This document shows positions 53,439 through 62,628 of a stretch of 64,000 bases of DNA, piece after piece; position 1 is the first letter of the stretch; each line of letters opens with the position of its first letter. Where the stretch lies: contig CBDATC010000002.1 in NCBI GenBank assembly GCA_965199765.1, positions 682,001 through 746,000 of the forward strand. Direction: 5' to 3'. The notes below the pieces were generated by a model, which saw only the letters and a list, made by a program, of their open reading frames with translations, was not told the DNA's origin and did no database searches. The translations under genes and the position numbers were made by a program. Source of the DNA: JAPOXR01 sp965199765. GTDB lineage: Bacteria; Pseudomonadota; Alphaproteobacteria; Rhodobacterales; Rhodobacteraceae.

Positions 53439-56174
53439 GTGTCGCGACGTTTATTTTGTGCTGCCAACAATGGCAGCTTTTGCTGCATATTGGCAGCAAT
53501 TCCTTTGCTTATCCAAGTTTCATTACCAAACCAGTCAGCGGCACAATCCTGTCCGAGCATTGGTGCGACGGTCGGAACCGAAGATGCCGAATTCGCAGAT
53601 GGTATCGCCTGTGGTGCAGACGATTCACCGATCACAGTTGACTATACTTTTACGTTAGAAGACGGACTAAACATCGACAACGACGATGGGAAAGGCCTTG
53701 TTTTCTACGGCGAGGGCGATATTTCGATTCTAACGCAAGGACCTGAACATGATGTCTTGATCGTTGGTGGAGACGGCCACAATGCCTTGGAAGTGCAGGG
53801 CGATGCCACGCCCAACAACGCCGATCCACAATCGGTGCGGATAGAAGCAGGAGAAATTCGCTCAACAAAGGACGGAATCCGCGTAACGGCGGTTTATGGT
53901 GATCTAGAAATTCAAGCGCGCGAAACAATAACCGTATCGAATTCAGAGAATCCAGGTTTCGGTGGCAGTGGAATTTTTGCCAAAAATGCCAGCGAAAACC
54001 CTGAAGTCAGCATGTCGACCGACATCACAGTCTCTAATATCATATCGACAGCGGAAACAGACAGTGATTCCGACGCATCTATCGCCGGCATTTACGTTGA
54101 TCGATCCGGGCAGGTCAGCATCCGATCCACCGGGATGATTTCCACCTCTGGTTCGGACGTGCACGGGGTTTTTGTGCTTCTTGGAGCCGACGCGGCCATG
54201 GAAACCAGAGAGCTGGATATTTCTGTAAACGATATCCTGACCACCGGCGACGATAGTTACGGGATTTACGCTGGAATCTTCGAAGAGGAACCAGAGGAAG
54301 GAACGCTTCCGATCACCGTTACCGTCGAGGGAAAAGTCGAAACACGGGGATCGGGATCGCACGGCTTATTTCTTCAAAGTGGTGGCGGGGCTGTTCAGCT
54401 GAATATTGCCGAGCAAGGATCAATTGTCGCTTGGCCAAGCGAAGGTGAATCTCAACAGAATTGTAACGATCTCACTGCAACCAAGGCAATACTCATTTCC
54501 GATTGCTTCGGTTCATCACCAGCACCGTTTGAATCGGTTCAAATCACAAACCATGGCGCTGTGTCAGGTGACGTTTGTGCAACGGCTTCCAATGCTCCGC
54601 GCTTCGAAAACTATGGCACGCTGAACGCTGGTCAGTTGATTGAGCTCTTAGGGTATACTGAAACAGGTGGCTGTAATTCCATAGAATCTGATTCCGAATT
54701 TTCGCTGGGCGAGCTGGTTAGTTCCGGAACACTGTCTCCAGGTTCGTTGGGCAGAATTGAAATCACTCAACTTGCTGCAAATTATATCCAGCAGCGAAAC
54801 GGTGTTTTGGAGTTGGATGTCGATTGGTCTGCATGGACCTCTGACCAAGTTCGCGTTGGCGGTTCAGCAAACCTCGAAGGAACGGTGAAGGTCAACCTGT
54901 TGTCCGATCCTATGCAACTACCGGTGACACTTGATCAAAGCTCAACTGCGAATTTGCTGACAATTCTGACGGCTCAAAATATAGAGCTCGGAGACGCGGG
55001 ATTGGATGCGCCTGGAACGCTTCTCGTCAATCATTTTCTCACAACCGATAACGCCAACACCTCATTAAGGCTCGGAACTTTCTTGAATTTGAATCCAGAT
55101 GGGCTCAACCAAAACCAGTTAAATGTTCTCGAAGAGGTTCATGCTTCTCGCAATGAGAGCAGCACTATAGGATCTGTCTTTAGTGAATTCCTTAACGAAA
55201 CCGAACTCGCAAACCTACAAAACGAACTTGATGAGCTTGGTAATGAAATCGCAGGAGCATCGATACAGTCCGGAATTTGGTCAGTTCAGAGTTTCGGCAG
55301 TTCCATCCCTCGCTGCGACTTTCGTCAGCAACCGATCGATCGCATGAGACCGTGCTACCAATTAAGTTGGGATTGGAGTGAGTTGACACGAGAGCGCACG
55401 CACCAGGAAAGAGGCTATCTTGCTGACCAATTCCAACTCCTGAATTCATTCGGCTGGGCATTTGACAATGCTCCTGTCTCGTTGGAAGCCGCAGTCGGTG
55501 TGAACCGGAATCACATTAAGATTGAGGAGTTTGCATCGTCTAAAGGTCGATCGATTTCGGCGGGATTGCAATGGTCCGGCAGTGCTGGCGCAGTTGAATA
55601 TTCGTTGACATTCTCAGGCAACCGGTCTTCATTCGAAACCACTCGCCATATCGCATTCGATCAGTCGAATTCCGTGGGCGAATTCACTCTGACAACCTAT
55701 TCTGCCCGTGGCATGATTCGTTACCCGATTGAAATCGGAAGCTTGCGACTTATACCGTCTGTAAGCATTGACAGCATACGCTACGACAGCCGTCCTTACA
55801 CTGAAACCGGCTCAGACGATTTGTCTCTACAGGTTGGACGCTCAAAGGGGTCAGCTACGATTGCCAGTGCTGATCTTCAATTGGAAGCACAGCCCTTCGA
55901 GGTTTTTGGCCTGATGGCTGGACCGACCATGGGATTGTCATGGAAGCAAGCCAGCAACCCCGGTCTGACCGTGCGCTCTCAGCTGACTGGAGGGCTTAAT
56001 TCATTCGAATCCACGTCAAGCCTGATCCCATCGGAGATAGAATCAAAATTTGGTCTCAGGATTTGGTCAAAATCGGAGAATTTCGCCGGAACGATTGCCG
56101 TGAGCGCATCACAGGGCAAAGGCGGGCTATCAAAGGGCAAAGGAGCTGAAGCCCAATTCACAATTTATTTTTGA
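53439..56174 (+). CDS. Autotransporter adhesin-like protein
   Basis: 911 residues from a GTG at 53439 with GAGAGG eight bases upstream. A signal peptide is evident (CCILAAIPLLIQVSLPNQSAAQ in two parts, cut after SAAQ). The passenger is a long beta-rich region (VRIEAGEIRSTKDGIRV, GQVSIRSTGMISTSGSDVHG, VTVEGKVETRGSGSHGLFL) that looks like a beta-helix. The last ~290 residues form an autotransporter barrel ending in aromatic QFTIYF. No protease or known adhesin motif found. Divergent from the DUF2182 gene; a ~300-bp promoter region lies between. Confidence 0.85.
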   Translation: MSRRLFCAANNGSFCCILAAIPLLIQVSLPNQSAAQSCPSIGATVGTEDAEFADGIACGADDSPITVDYTFTLEDGLNIDNDDGKGLVFYGEGDISILTQGPEHDVLIVGGDGHNALEVQGDATPNNADPQSVRIEAGEIRSTKDGIRVTAVYGDLEIQARETITVSNSENPGFGGSGIFAKNASENPEVSMSTDITVSNIISTAETDSDSDASIAGIYVDRSGQVSIRSTGMISTSGSDVHGVFVLLGADAAMETRELDISVNDILTTGDDSYGIYAGIFEEEPEEGTLPITVTVEGKVETRGSGSHGLFLQSGGGAVQLNIAEQGSIVAWPSEGESQQNCNDLTATKAILISDCFGSSPAPFESVQITNHGAVSGDVCATASNAPRFENYGTLNAGQLIELLGYTETGGCNSIESDSEFSLGELVSSGTLSPGSLGRIEITQLAANYIQQRNGVLELDVDWSAWTSDQVRVGGSANLEGTVKVNLLSDPMQLPVTLDQSSTANLLTILTAQNIELGDAGLDAPGTLLVNHFLTTDNANTSLRLGTFLNLNPDGLNQNQLNVLEEVHASRNESSTIGSVFSEFLNETELANLQNELDELGNEIAGASIQSGIWSVQSFGSSIPRCDFRQQPIDRMRPCYQLSWDWSELTRERTHQERGYLADQFQLLNSFGWAFDNAPVSLEAAVGVNRNHIKIEEFASSKGRSISAGLQWSGSAGAVEYSLTFSGNRSSFETTRHIAFDQSNSVGEFTLTTYSARGMIRYPIEIGSLRLIPSVSIDSIRYDSRPYTETGSDDLSLQVGRSKGSATIASADLQLEAQPFEVFGLMAGPTMGLSWKQASNPGLTVRSQLTGGLNSFESTSSLIPSEIESKFGLRIWSKSENFAGTIAVSASQGKGGLSKGKGAEAQFTIYF

Positions 56175-56347
56175 CGACCCAAAGAAGGCAAATGTTTCAA
56201 CTGAATGAGGACACTCCGCAGTGGAATCAAATTCCCGAGAATTCGGTTTGCGGCGTTAATTTCTAACCAAGTTCGAGTGCTTTAGGTTTTTCTCGGTCGC
56301 ACGCCTTGGAATTTCTCTTCGATTTAGCTGCATCCGACCCTCCAATA

Positions 56348-57216
56348 ATGAACAGCATTGTGAAATTATCAGACGTACAGATTGTGGTTGTAGCCTACAA
56401 CAGTCTAGCTGTTCTACCCAAGATGCTTGCTTCTCTTCCTGCGGGCGTTAGCACCGTCGTCGTTGATAATGCCAGCAATGAACAGAAGGCACTTCAACAA
56501 GCAGCATCAGACGCTGGAGCCACTCTATTGCGTCATCCTATCAATCGAGGATTTGGTGCTGCCTGCAACACCGGTGCCGCCTATGGCAACAGCCAATACT
56601 TGTTTTTTCTAAACCCAGACACAGTGGTCACCGAAGGCTGCATTGAAAACCTGCTGAAAGCAACAATCAATCATCCCGCATCGTCTGCATTTTCCCCAAC
56701 TGTATTGAACAGCCAAGGTAAACCCGCCTTTCGAAGGAGGTCCCGGTTGTTGCCGAAGTCGGCTCATTGGCGTGGACCGCCACCTGTCAGCGACACCGAA
56801 GTACCATTATTGAATGGTGCCGCGATATTTGTATCACGAAAGAATCTCGAGCAGGTTGGTGGCTTTGACGAGTCAATTTTTCTCTACTATGAGGATGATG
56901 ATCTCAGCCTTCGGCTGACCCAAAATTGCGGACCTCTTTGTTTTGTCAGCAATGCGATCGTGCACCATGCTGAGGGGCATGGATCCGTCCGTCCGCAGAA
57001 GTCGCTGCACTAAAGGCGTTTCATATGGCGCAATCAGCTATTTATGCTATGCGTAAGCATAAGCAGCCGTGGGCACTCTTCCGTGTTTCCACTTTTTCGG
57101 TATTGCAAGCTATTTCACCTCTGACGCTAGTATCCACAAGAAAGCGAGCAAAGCACATCGCTTTTCTGAAAGGGGCGTTTTCTGCTTGGTTTAGTAAAAG
57201 GATTATTCATTCATGA
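56348..57216 (+). pseudogene. Glycosyltransferase family 2 (rhamnosyltransferase-like), frameshifted
   Basis: From ATG 56348 a GT2 domain is clear: VQIVVVAYNSLAVLPKML, TVVVDNASNEQ, HPINRGFGAACNTGA, FFLNPDTVVTEGC, and FDESIFLYYEDDDLSLRL. The frame stops at 57013 after SVRPQKSLH. Shifting the frame by one base at about 56990-57000 gives AEVAALKAFHMAQSAIYAMR, which continues to 57216 as a plausible C-terminus. Either a real frameshift or an assembly error. It overlaps the next RgpF gene by 4 bp, so it likely was one operon. Confidence 0.8.
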
Positions 57217-58391
57217 AATCAGTTCCTTGGTGGAAAATAAAGCGTGAACTCTTTCGCATACCAAAAAAGCTCGTCTCGCTGCCAAAACGAGTTATTTTGT
57301 ATTATTTTTCTACCCCATATTATGATCGATTTTTGTCAAAGCAAAAGATTATCTTGGATGGAGCTTTGCCAATAAGAGATAGAATCGCAATATTTGTAAT
57401 TTTTCCTATCGATGGGCTTCAACCAAGTGTATTGCTGACACTCGAACATATTGCAGCCAGCGGTTATAGCCCTATAGTCATTTCCAATCATCCATTGCGC
57501 GAAACCGAACGAACTGCGGTTATCGAGAAGTGTGCGGAATATATTGAGAGACCAAATTACGGCTATGATTTTGGTGCTTACCGTGATGGCATCCTTCACA
57601 CAATTAATCATTTCGTTCGCTTAAAGCGTTTGGTTTTGTTGAATGACTCTACTTGGTATCCTGTGCAGAGTGAATCAAATTGGATCCTAGATGCCGAACA
57701 GATGGGACACGATCTTGTAGGTGCAACATCCAACTTTGGAACACGGATCATTAACCTTAATACTTACCTGAACCTAAAGTGGACTTCGTCTTCTTCTCAT
57801 CAAAACTTTTATTACAGTTCATACGCACTTAGCCTCGGTCCGAATCTATTCCGCTCCAATGGGTTTAAGAGATTTTGGAGAAATCTTGCTCTTTTTAATG
57901 AATATAGAATGGTGATTCGACAGGGGGAAATCAAATTCAGTCAATGGGTCTTGCGAAATGGCTTTAGTCATGATTGCCCTTGGAATCATCATGATCTTAA
58001 AAAACAACTGTATGCACTAAGTGATAATCGAGTAGAGGAATTTTGCCAAAACTTGATTATTGCTGGTTATCGCTCAGGACTAGAAAATGAAATTCAAGCG
58101 CTTAAAACCAATAGAACTGATCCAAATTGGAGAAAAAAGATGCATCAGCTCATTCTTATGTCAGCTTCTGTTCACGGTATGGGAATGGCATTATCAGACC
58201 TAATGATCAATGATATGGCTTTCCCATTTCTCAGAAAGAAACCTTTGCAACTTAAGAAAGATGCCTCGGATGCTACCCTTCGGATCATAAATAAATTGCC
58301 AAGTGATGCAATGGGTAACACAATTCGAAATGAATCTGCGATGCTACGAAAGAAACTTGTATCCCGCGAACCAGATTTTCCGTCGAGTTAA
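57213..58391 (+). CDS. RgpF-like rhamnan-synthesis protein (copy 1)
   Basis: 392 residues. Rhamnan_synthesis F domain: IAIFVIFPIDGLQPSVLLTL, YSPIVISNHPL, CAEYIERPNYGYDFGAYRDG (split), LKRLVLLNDSTWYP, and LVGATSNFGTR. These proteins are glycosyltransferases for rhamnose-containing surface polysaccharides. AT-richer than the core genes. Begins with ATGA overlap to the GT2 gene. The paralogue at 59256-60425 shares the same N-terminus (KSVPWWKIKREL vs KFAPWWKIRREL). Confidence 0.85.
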   Translation: MKSVPWWKIKRELFRIPKKLVSLPKRVILYYFSTPYYDRFLSKQKIILDGALPIRDRIAIFVIFPIDGLQPSVLLTLEHIAASGYSPIVISNHPLRETERTAVIEKCAEYIERPNYGYDFGAYRDGILHTINHFVRLKRLVLLNDSTWYPVQSESNWILDAEQMGHDLVGATSNFGTRIINLNTYLNLKWTSSSSHQNFYYSSYALSLGPNLFRSNGFKRFWRNLALFNEYRMVIRQGEIKFSQWVLRNGFSHDCPWNHHDLKKQLYALSDNRVEEFCQNLIIAGYRSGLENEIQALKTNRTDPNWRKKMHQLILMSASVHGMGMALSDLMINDMAFPFLRKKPLQLKKDASDATLRIINKLPSDAMGNTIRNESAMLRKKLVSREPDFPSS

Positions 58392-58771
58392 TTCGATTGT
58401 CTTTTCTACCTGAGGTTTTGCAATTCCTGCTCACACAACTCCATGCCGCACCCTTAAGTCTAACAGCACCGCAACCTGCTCCGACGCATCGTGGAGGTGA
58501 ACGCGGATGCCAAAAAAGACATGCTGTTCTCACAAAATCAGAGGTCGCCGAGCGGCCTGGCCTCATCGCGGAGAAAAGGAAAAAGTTCCTCTAATAAAAT
58601 CCCTAGCGAACAATTATACTCTCTTGCGAGGACATCGGCCAAACCTTCGTTATTTTGTGGGTTAACTGATCGCAGGATATAATGGATGGCCGAGTCCTAA
58701 ACCCCGCACCCCTCGATTTCAACGTTATTTCGCAGAAAACCAAGTGCGCGGCCCAATTTTGCAAGAGGCTC
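58392..58771. other. IS-end remnant in intergenic space
   Basis: The right 230 bp are the inverted IS end (next entry). The left 150 bp (58392-58543) have no supported gene. Confidence 0.5.
58544..58771 (-). repeat. Inverted IS5-like left-end remnant
   Basis: Reverse complement of about 2338-2560: GTCGCCGAGCGGC..., AAAAAGTTCCTCT, ACCCCGCACCCCTCGATTTC, then CCAATTTTGCAAGAGGCTC at the end. Carries the left terminal repeat in opposite orientation to the complete element. It joins a fragment of an RgpF paralogue at its right edge. Confidence 0.75.
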
Positions 58772-58990
58772 TAGTGTCTGCATTTATTCAAGGAATGGGC
58801 CTAGCACTGGCAGATCTAATTTTTAATGAAATATCATTTCCATTTCTCAAGAAGATACCTCCGCGACTATCAAAAGATGGTGCGGTTCTACTCTCCGGAT
58901 CACAAAAAAGCTTCCAAATAACGCGATGGGTAACACAATACGCTACGAGCCTGCAACCCTACAACAAAAACAAGCATCAAGTTCGATTGA
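58772..58990 (+). pseudogene. C-terminal fragment of a third RgpF-like protein
   Basis: Starts right after the IS end: VSAFIQGMGLALADLIFNEI, SFPFLKKIPPRLSKDGA. It matches HGMGMALSDLMINDMAFPFL in the full RgpF-like gene at 57213. After SKDGA a frameshift is needed to keep the similarity (NAMGNTIRYEPA-like reading). So an RgpF paralogue was cut by the IS element and has decayed. Confidence 0.7.
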
Positions 58991-59255
58991 GCACCACTCA
59001 CAAGCATAATTTCAGTGTTTTCGCCCTCACAAAATGCATAAATTAATACCTTTGTGCAATCTGGTAGTGTCTCTATTCAACCCTTTTGCCGTAAAGAACA
59101 TCAGTGCATCTAGGCCTCTCTTTTAATCGGTTACTTTTCGGAAGCAATTGAAGCAAAAATTTATTAAACCATGGCACTGTTCATATGTGTTGTTAACGTG
59201 AAAAAATCTTTGCAATTTTACACTGTTTATAGGTATCTATTTCAAGGAATCAAAA
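58991..59255. other. AT-rich spacer
   Basis: 265 bp between convergent RgpF remnants/genes. AT-rich, no hairpin with T-run that I can point to. Confidence 0.35.
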
Positions 59256-60425
59256 CTAATCTCTGTTCCGATTTATTTCCATTCTCGAGTTGTAAATCAG
59301 TTCGGCCTCTTTGCGTATGGCATTTCCCATAGCACCAGGCAAATCCTGAATGATACGAAAAGATACTTCCGCGGAATCTGGACCATGAAAAAATGGACTC
59401 TTTTTGAGAAATGGAAAGGCTAACTTGCGAATCGTCAGGCTGGGAAGAGCGTTGCCCATATCAAATCGAGAAGTAGCCTGAAGAGCAAAGAAACAAGCAT
59501 CGGACCTCCAATTCGGTCGCGGGTTTTTAGTTTGAACGAGTTTCCGCTTGGTTTCCAAAAACTCCTTCTGTTCGAAGACTTGCAGATTCAAAATCAAATC
59601 ATACAGCTCTTCGAAACTCATTCTGTCAAGAATCTTGTCGAGATGTCTTGGACCACAAATGCAATCATGCGATAATCTAAGCTTCTTAATTAGGCGTGTG
59701 AGACCTATTTCTCCACTCTTCACGACTAGCATTCTGTCATTATGCAGAGGTAATTTATTCCAAAACCGCTGAAACGCAACATGGCGAAACGAGTTAGGTC
59801 CAAAGCTTAAAGCGAATGAACCATAGTGAAATCGTCGATTAGTGAACGAATAGGTCCAATTATTGTTAAAAAACAGCTTGTCCTTAAATCTTGGTGTTCC
59901 GAATACCGAGACTGCACCGACTAGGTCGGGACCCGATGCTTCGGCGTCAAGAAGCCAATTTGATGTTTCAGGCAAAGGATACCAAACGGAGTCATTCAAT
60001 AAGACTAACCGCTTTAATTCAGGAAGGAAATCCTCAATGGAATGAATGCCATCGCGATATCCGCCGAAATCATAACCGAAATTTGGCCGTTCAATTAGCA
60101 GCGCACATCTCGCAAGAATTGCCAACCGTTCATCTTGGGAGAGCGGCCAATTGGACACGACGACTGGACTATAGCCGCTCAAATTTATATGATCGAGGGA
60201 CAAAAGCGTACTCTTAAACAGCCCGTATGGTTGATAAATTACGAGAATAGCAATTCTGTGACCAAGTGGCAGAACCCCGTCCCATCGCTTACGAAATTTC
60301 GTAAGATACAGATCATAATACCGATTGGCGAAAATAGGTCGAATATACCGTTTGCTCAATGTATATGGACTCCGACCAATACGAATTAGCTCGCGGCGAA
60401 TTTTCCACCATGGAGCAAATTTCAT
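59256..60425 (-). CDS. RgpF-like rhamnan-synthesis protein (copy 2)
   Basis: 389 residues. Same domain as copy 1: IAILVIYQPYGLFKSTLLSL, YSPVVVSNWPLSQDERLAI, IERPNFGYDFGGYRDGI, LKRLVLLNDSVWYPL, LVGAVSVFGTPRF. Likely a glycosyltransferase for a rhamnose polymer. Placed on the minus strand opposite to copy 1, with the decayed third copy in between, so the cluster arose by duplication and inversion. Adjacent to rfbA across an IS256 remnant. Confidence 0.85.
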   Translation of the reverse strand: MKFAPWWKIRRELIRIGRSPYTLSKRYIRPIFANRYYDLYLTKFRKRWDGVLPLGHRIAILVIYQPYGLFKSTLLSLDHINLSGYSPVVVSNWPLSQDERLAILARCALLIERPNFGYDFGGYRDGIHSIEDFLPELKRLVLLNDSVWYPLPETSNWLLDAEASGPDLVGAVSVFGTPRFKDKLFFNNNWTYSFTNRRFHYGSFALSFGPNSFRHVAFQRFWNKLPLHNDRMLVVKSGEIGLTRLIKKLRLSHDCICGPRHLDKILDRMSFEELYDLILNLQVFEQKEFLETKRKLVQTKNPRPNWRSDACFFALQATSRFDMGNALPSLTIRKLAFPFLKKSPFFHGPDSAEVSFRIIQDLPGAMGNAIRKEAELIYNSRMEINRNRD

Positions 60426-60547
60426 TGCTATAACCTATTCCTTAATTCCGAGTCGGAGTCTGCTATGAAAAAATACGTAAGTGTTTATGCACTTTTGGTT
60501 TTGAAAGAGCAGTCGCACAAAATACAATTGCAGAACCGCACTTTCCA

Positions 60548-60782
60548 TCATGCGACGGCGGCTCCGTTATGTTGAAGTTTATGTTGAATTTTCATCTCGC
60601 GCAGCGGATCCATATTCATGTGCTCTCGCTTGCTCCACTTCGTGCCGGCGACGTGTTTCAACCTGACCGCAGCCAGGCGGAGACATGATTGACCATCGGG
60701 AAAGGCCCCAACGACCTTTGTCCAACTTCGAATTTCCTTCATCAACCGTTCCAGCGGATTATTCGTCCTGACTTTGCGACAA
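60548..60782 (-). pseudogene. IS256-type transposase C-terminal remnant
   Basis: Reads RTNNPLERLMKEIRSWTKVV, GAFPDGQSCLRLAAVRLKHVA, ending in REMKIQHKLQHNGAAVA and a stop. The TNNPLER...IR.RT.VVG.FP block with the following RL helix is the C-terminus of IS256/Mutator transposases; the DDE core is gone. Its last ~28 codons match those at 32140-32222. Confidence 0.75.
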
Positions 60783-60895
60783 TGGCATTAATGTGGGGTC
60801 ATTTATCTTTTGGTTCATCAATAGAGCGTCTGCGGGCCAATTTTTGTTGGATTCCGGTTGTTTCCGCGAGGTTTTGGCTGATTTCTTAAAGAAGA

Positions 60896-61777
60896 TCACG
60901 GAAAGTCTAGGTTCAATAATTGAGCAAGATAGGCACCATACTCGTTTTTACCGTTCGTTTCCGCGCTCATTCGAAGATCATTGTCTGAAATCCAGCCTTG
61001 CACCCAGGCTATTTCGTCCGGGCTACCCACCTGTTGACCTTGACGATCACTAAGGGTGCGAACAAAATTTCCTGCATCCAGCAAATCGCTATGGGTCCCG
61101 GTATCCAGCCAAGCATATCCTCTGCTGAGAGTTTGAACGGTAAGCAGCCCATCTGCCAAATACATCTCCAGCAGACTGACAATTTCTAGCTCTCCCCTGT
61201 CAGACGGAGTAACAAGACGAGCACGTTCGGATGCAGTTCTGTCCAAAAAATAAAGTCCCGTCACCGCGAAATTCGATGGCGGAACAGTCGGCTTCTCAAC
61301 AATTGCGCGCACATTGCCCGATCCATCAAAATCCAACACACCGTAGCGTTCAGGGCTGGCTACCCGATAACCGAAAACGGTTCCACCTTCTTTCCGTGCA
61401 TCAGCCAACGCAAGCTTCTTCGGCAAACTTTCTCCAAAAAAAATGTTGTCTCCCAACACCATTGCAGAATCTGCGCCAGCCAGAAAGTCTTCCGCAAGCA
61501 GGTATGCCTGCGCCAACCCGTCAGGTGAGGGTTGACCAATATAGGTCAGTGTTAGTCCCCACTGGCTTCCATCGCCCAGTGTGCGGCGAAACTGATCCTG
61601 ATCCTGCAGGGTTGTAATCACAGCGATCTCACGAATGCCCGCCAGCATCAATACCGACAGCGGATAATAGATCATGGGTTTGTCGTATACGGGGATCAGT
61701 TGTTTTGAGATTCCAGTGGTGATGGGGCGCAGCCTTGTGCCCGTGCCCCCTGCCAGAATGATTCCTTTACGCTTCAT
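60896..61777 (-). CDS. rfbA: Glucose-1-phosphate thymidylyltransferase
   Basis: 293 residues from ATG 61777, overlapping rfbD by ATGA. Makes dTDP-glucose from glucose-1-phosphate and dTTP. Seen: KGIILAGGTGTRLRPIT, SKQLIPVYDKPMIYYPLSVL, GDNIFFG, VIEKPTVPPSNFAVTGLY, and RGYAWLDTGTHSDLLDAG. Complete. Last of the rfbC-rfbB-rfbD-rfbA operon on the minus strand, feeding the RgpF-like transferases. Confidence 0.97.
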   Translation of the reverse strand: MKRKGIILAGGTGTRLRPITTGISKQLIPVYDKPMIYYPLSVLMLAGIREIAVITTLQDQDQFRRTLGDGSQWGLTLTYIGQPSPDGLAQAYLLAEDFLAGADSAMVLGDNIFFGESLPKKLALADARKEGGTVFGYRVASPERYGVLDFDGSGNVRAIVEKPTVPPSNFAVTGLYFLDRTASERARLVTPSDRGELEIVSLLEMYLADGLLTVQTLSRGYAWLDTGTHSDLLDAGNFVRTLSDRQGQQVGSPDEIAWVQGWISDNDLRMSAETNGKNEYGAYLAQLLNLDFP

Positions 61778-62628
61778 TTGACCAAAGCCTTGATTACGCG
61801 GGCAAGACCTGCCGACCACGATGGAACATCAATTCCAAAGTCTGTTTGGGTGGTCGTGCAATCGAGCCGGGAATTTAATGGGCGCCTGGCGGCAGTTGGG
61901 TAGTCCTTGGTCAAAACTCCCCGCACATCGGTATTGCGCCGGGCTAATAAAAGCGTCCGTTGGGCAAAACACTTCCAGTTGACAAATGGATGACCTGAAT
62001 AGTGATAAATTCCACCGGTCTGTCCCCTCACCAATGCCCGAGCAATGACGATCAGACAGCGCGCGATGTCATCAGCAGCTGTAGGTCCGCCGATCTGGTC
62101 TTCAACAACATTCAGCACCTTGTGACTTTTGCTGCAGTTCAGAATAGATTTCACAAAATTCGATCCATGGGACGAAAATACCCATGACGTGCGCAAAATT
62201 ACGTGATTTACGCCCGTGCTTTCTATCGCTTGCTCTCCAGCAAGCTTTGATCGTCCATATGCATTGAGCGGCGAAACGGGATCATTCGGAGCGAAAGGTT
62301 TCTCACCATGCCCATCAAAGACATAGTCAGTCGAAATGTGCAAAAACGGGATCCTTCGTTCTGCCGCTGCCCTAGCCATAGCTCCGGGTGCTTCACAATT
62401 TACTCGATGTGCCAGCAACTCATTGCTCTCTGCTGCATCAACAGCAGTGTAGGCGGCGGCATTGATTACAGCATCGGCTTCTATGGACCTGATCCGTCCC
62501 GCACATGATTCTGGCTCTCGAAGGTCGGCAAGATCGCGCCCCAAGGAAGTCACACTCAGATCAGTGTCTGCCAATCTGCGTAATTCAGCTGCGACTTGAC
62601 CAGTCTGCCCGAAAACCAAAACTCGCAT
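61774..62628 (-). CDS. rfbD: dTDP-4-dehydrorhamnose reductase
   Basis: 284 residues from ATG 62628, overlapping rfbB by ATGA; the frame runs upstream inside rfbB. Final step to dTDP-L-rhamnose, NADPH dependent. Seen: LVFGQTGQVAAELRRL, NAAAYTAVDAAESNELLAH, STDYVFDGHGEKPFAPNDP, and the catalytic Tyr/Lys in NAYGRSKLAGEQAI. Complete. Confidence 0.96.
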   Translation of the reverse strand: MRVLVFGQTGQVAAELRRLADTDLSVTSLGRDLADLREPESCAGRIRSIEADAVINAAAYTAVDAAESNELLAHRVNCEAPGAMARAAAERRIPFLHISTDYVFDGHGEKPFAPNDPVSPLNAYGRSKLAGEQAIESTGVNHVILRTSWVFSSHGSNFVKSILNCSKSHKVLNVVEDQIGGPTAADDIARCLIVIARALVRGQTGGIYHYSGHPFVNWKCFAQRTLLLARRNTDVRGVLTKDYPTAARRPLNSRLDCTTTQTDFGIDVPSWSAGLARVIKALVK

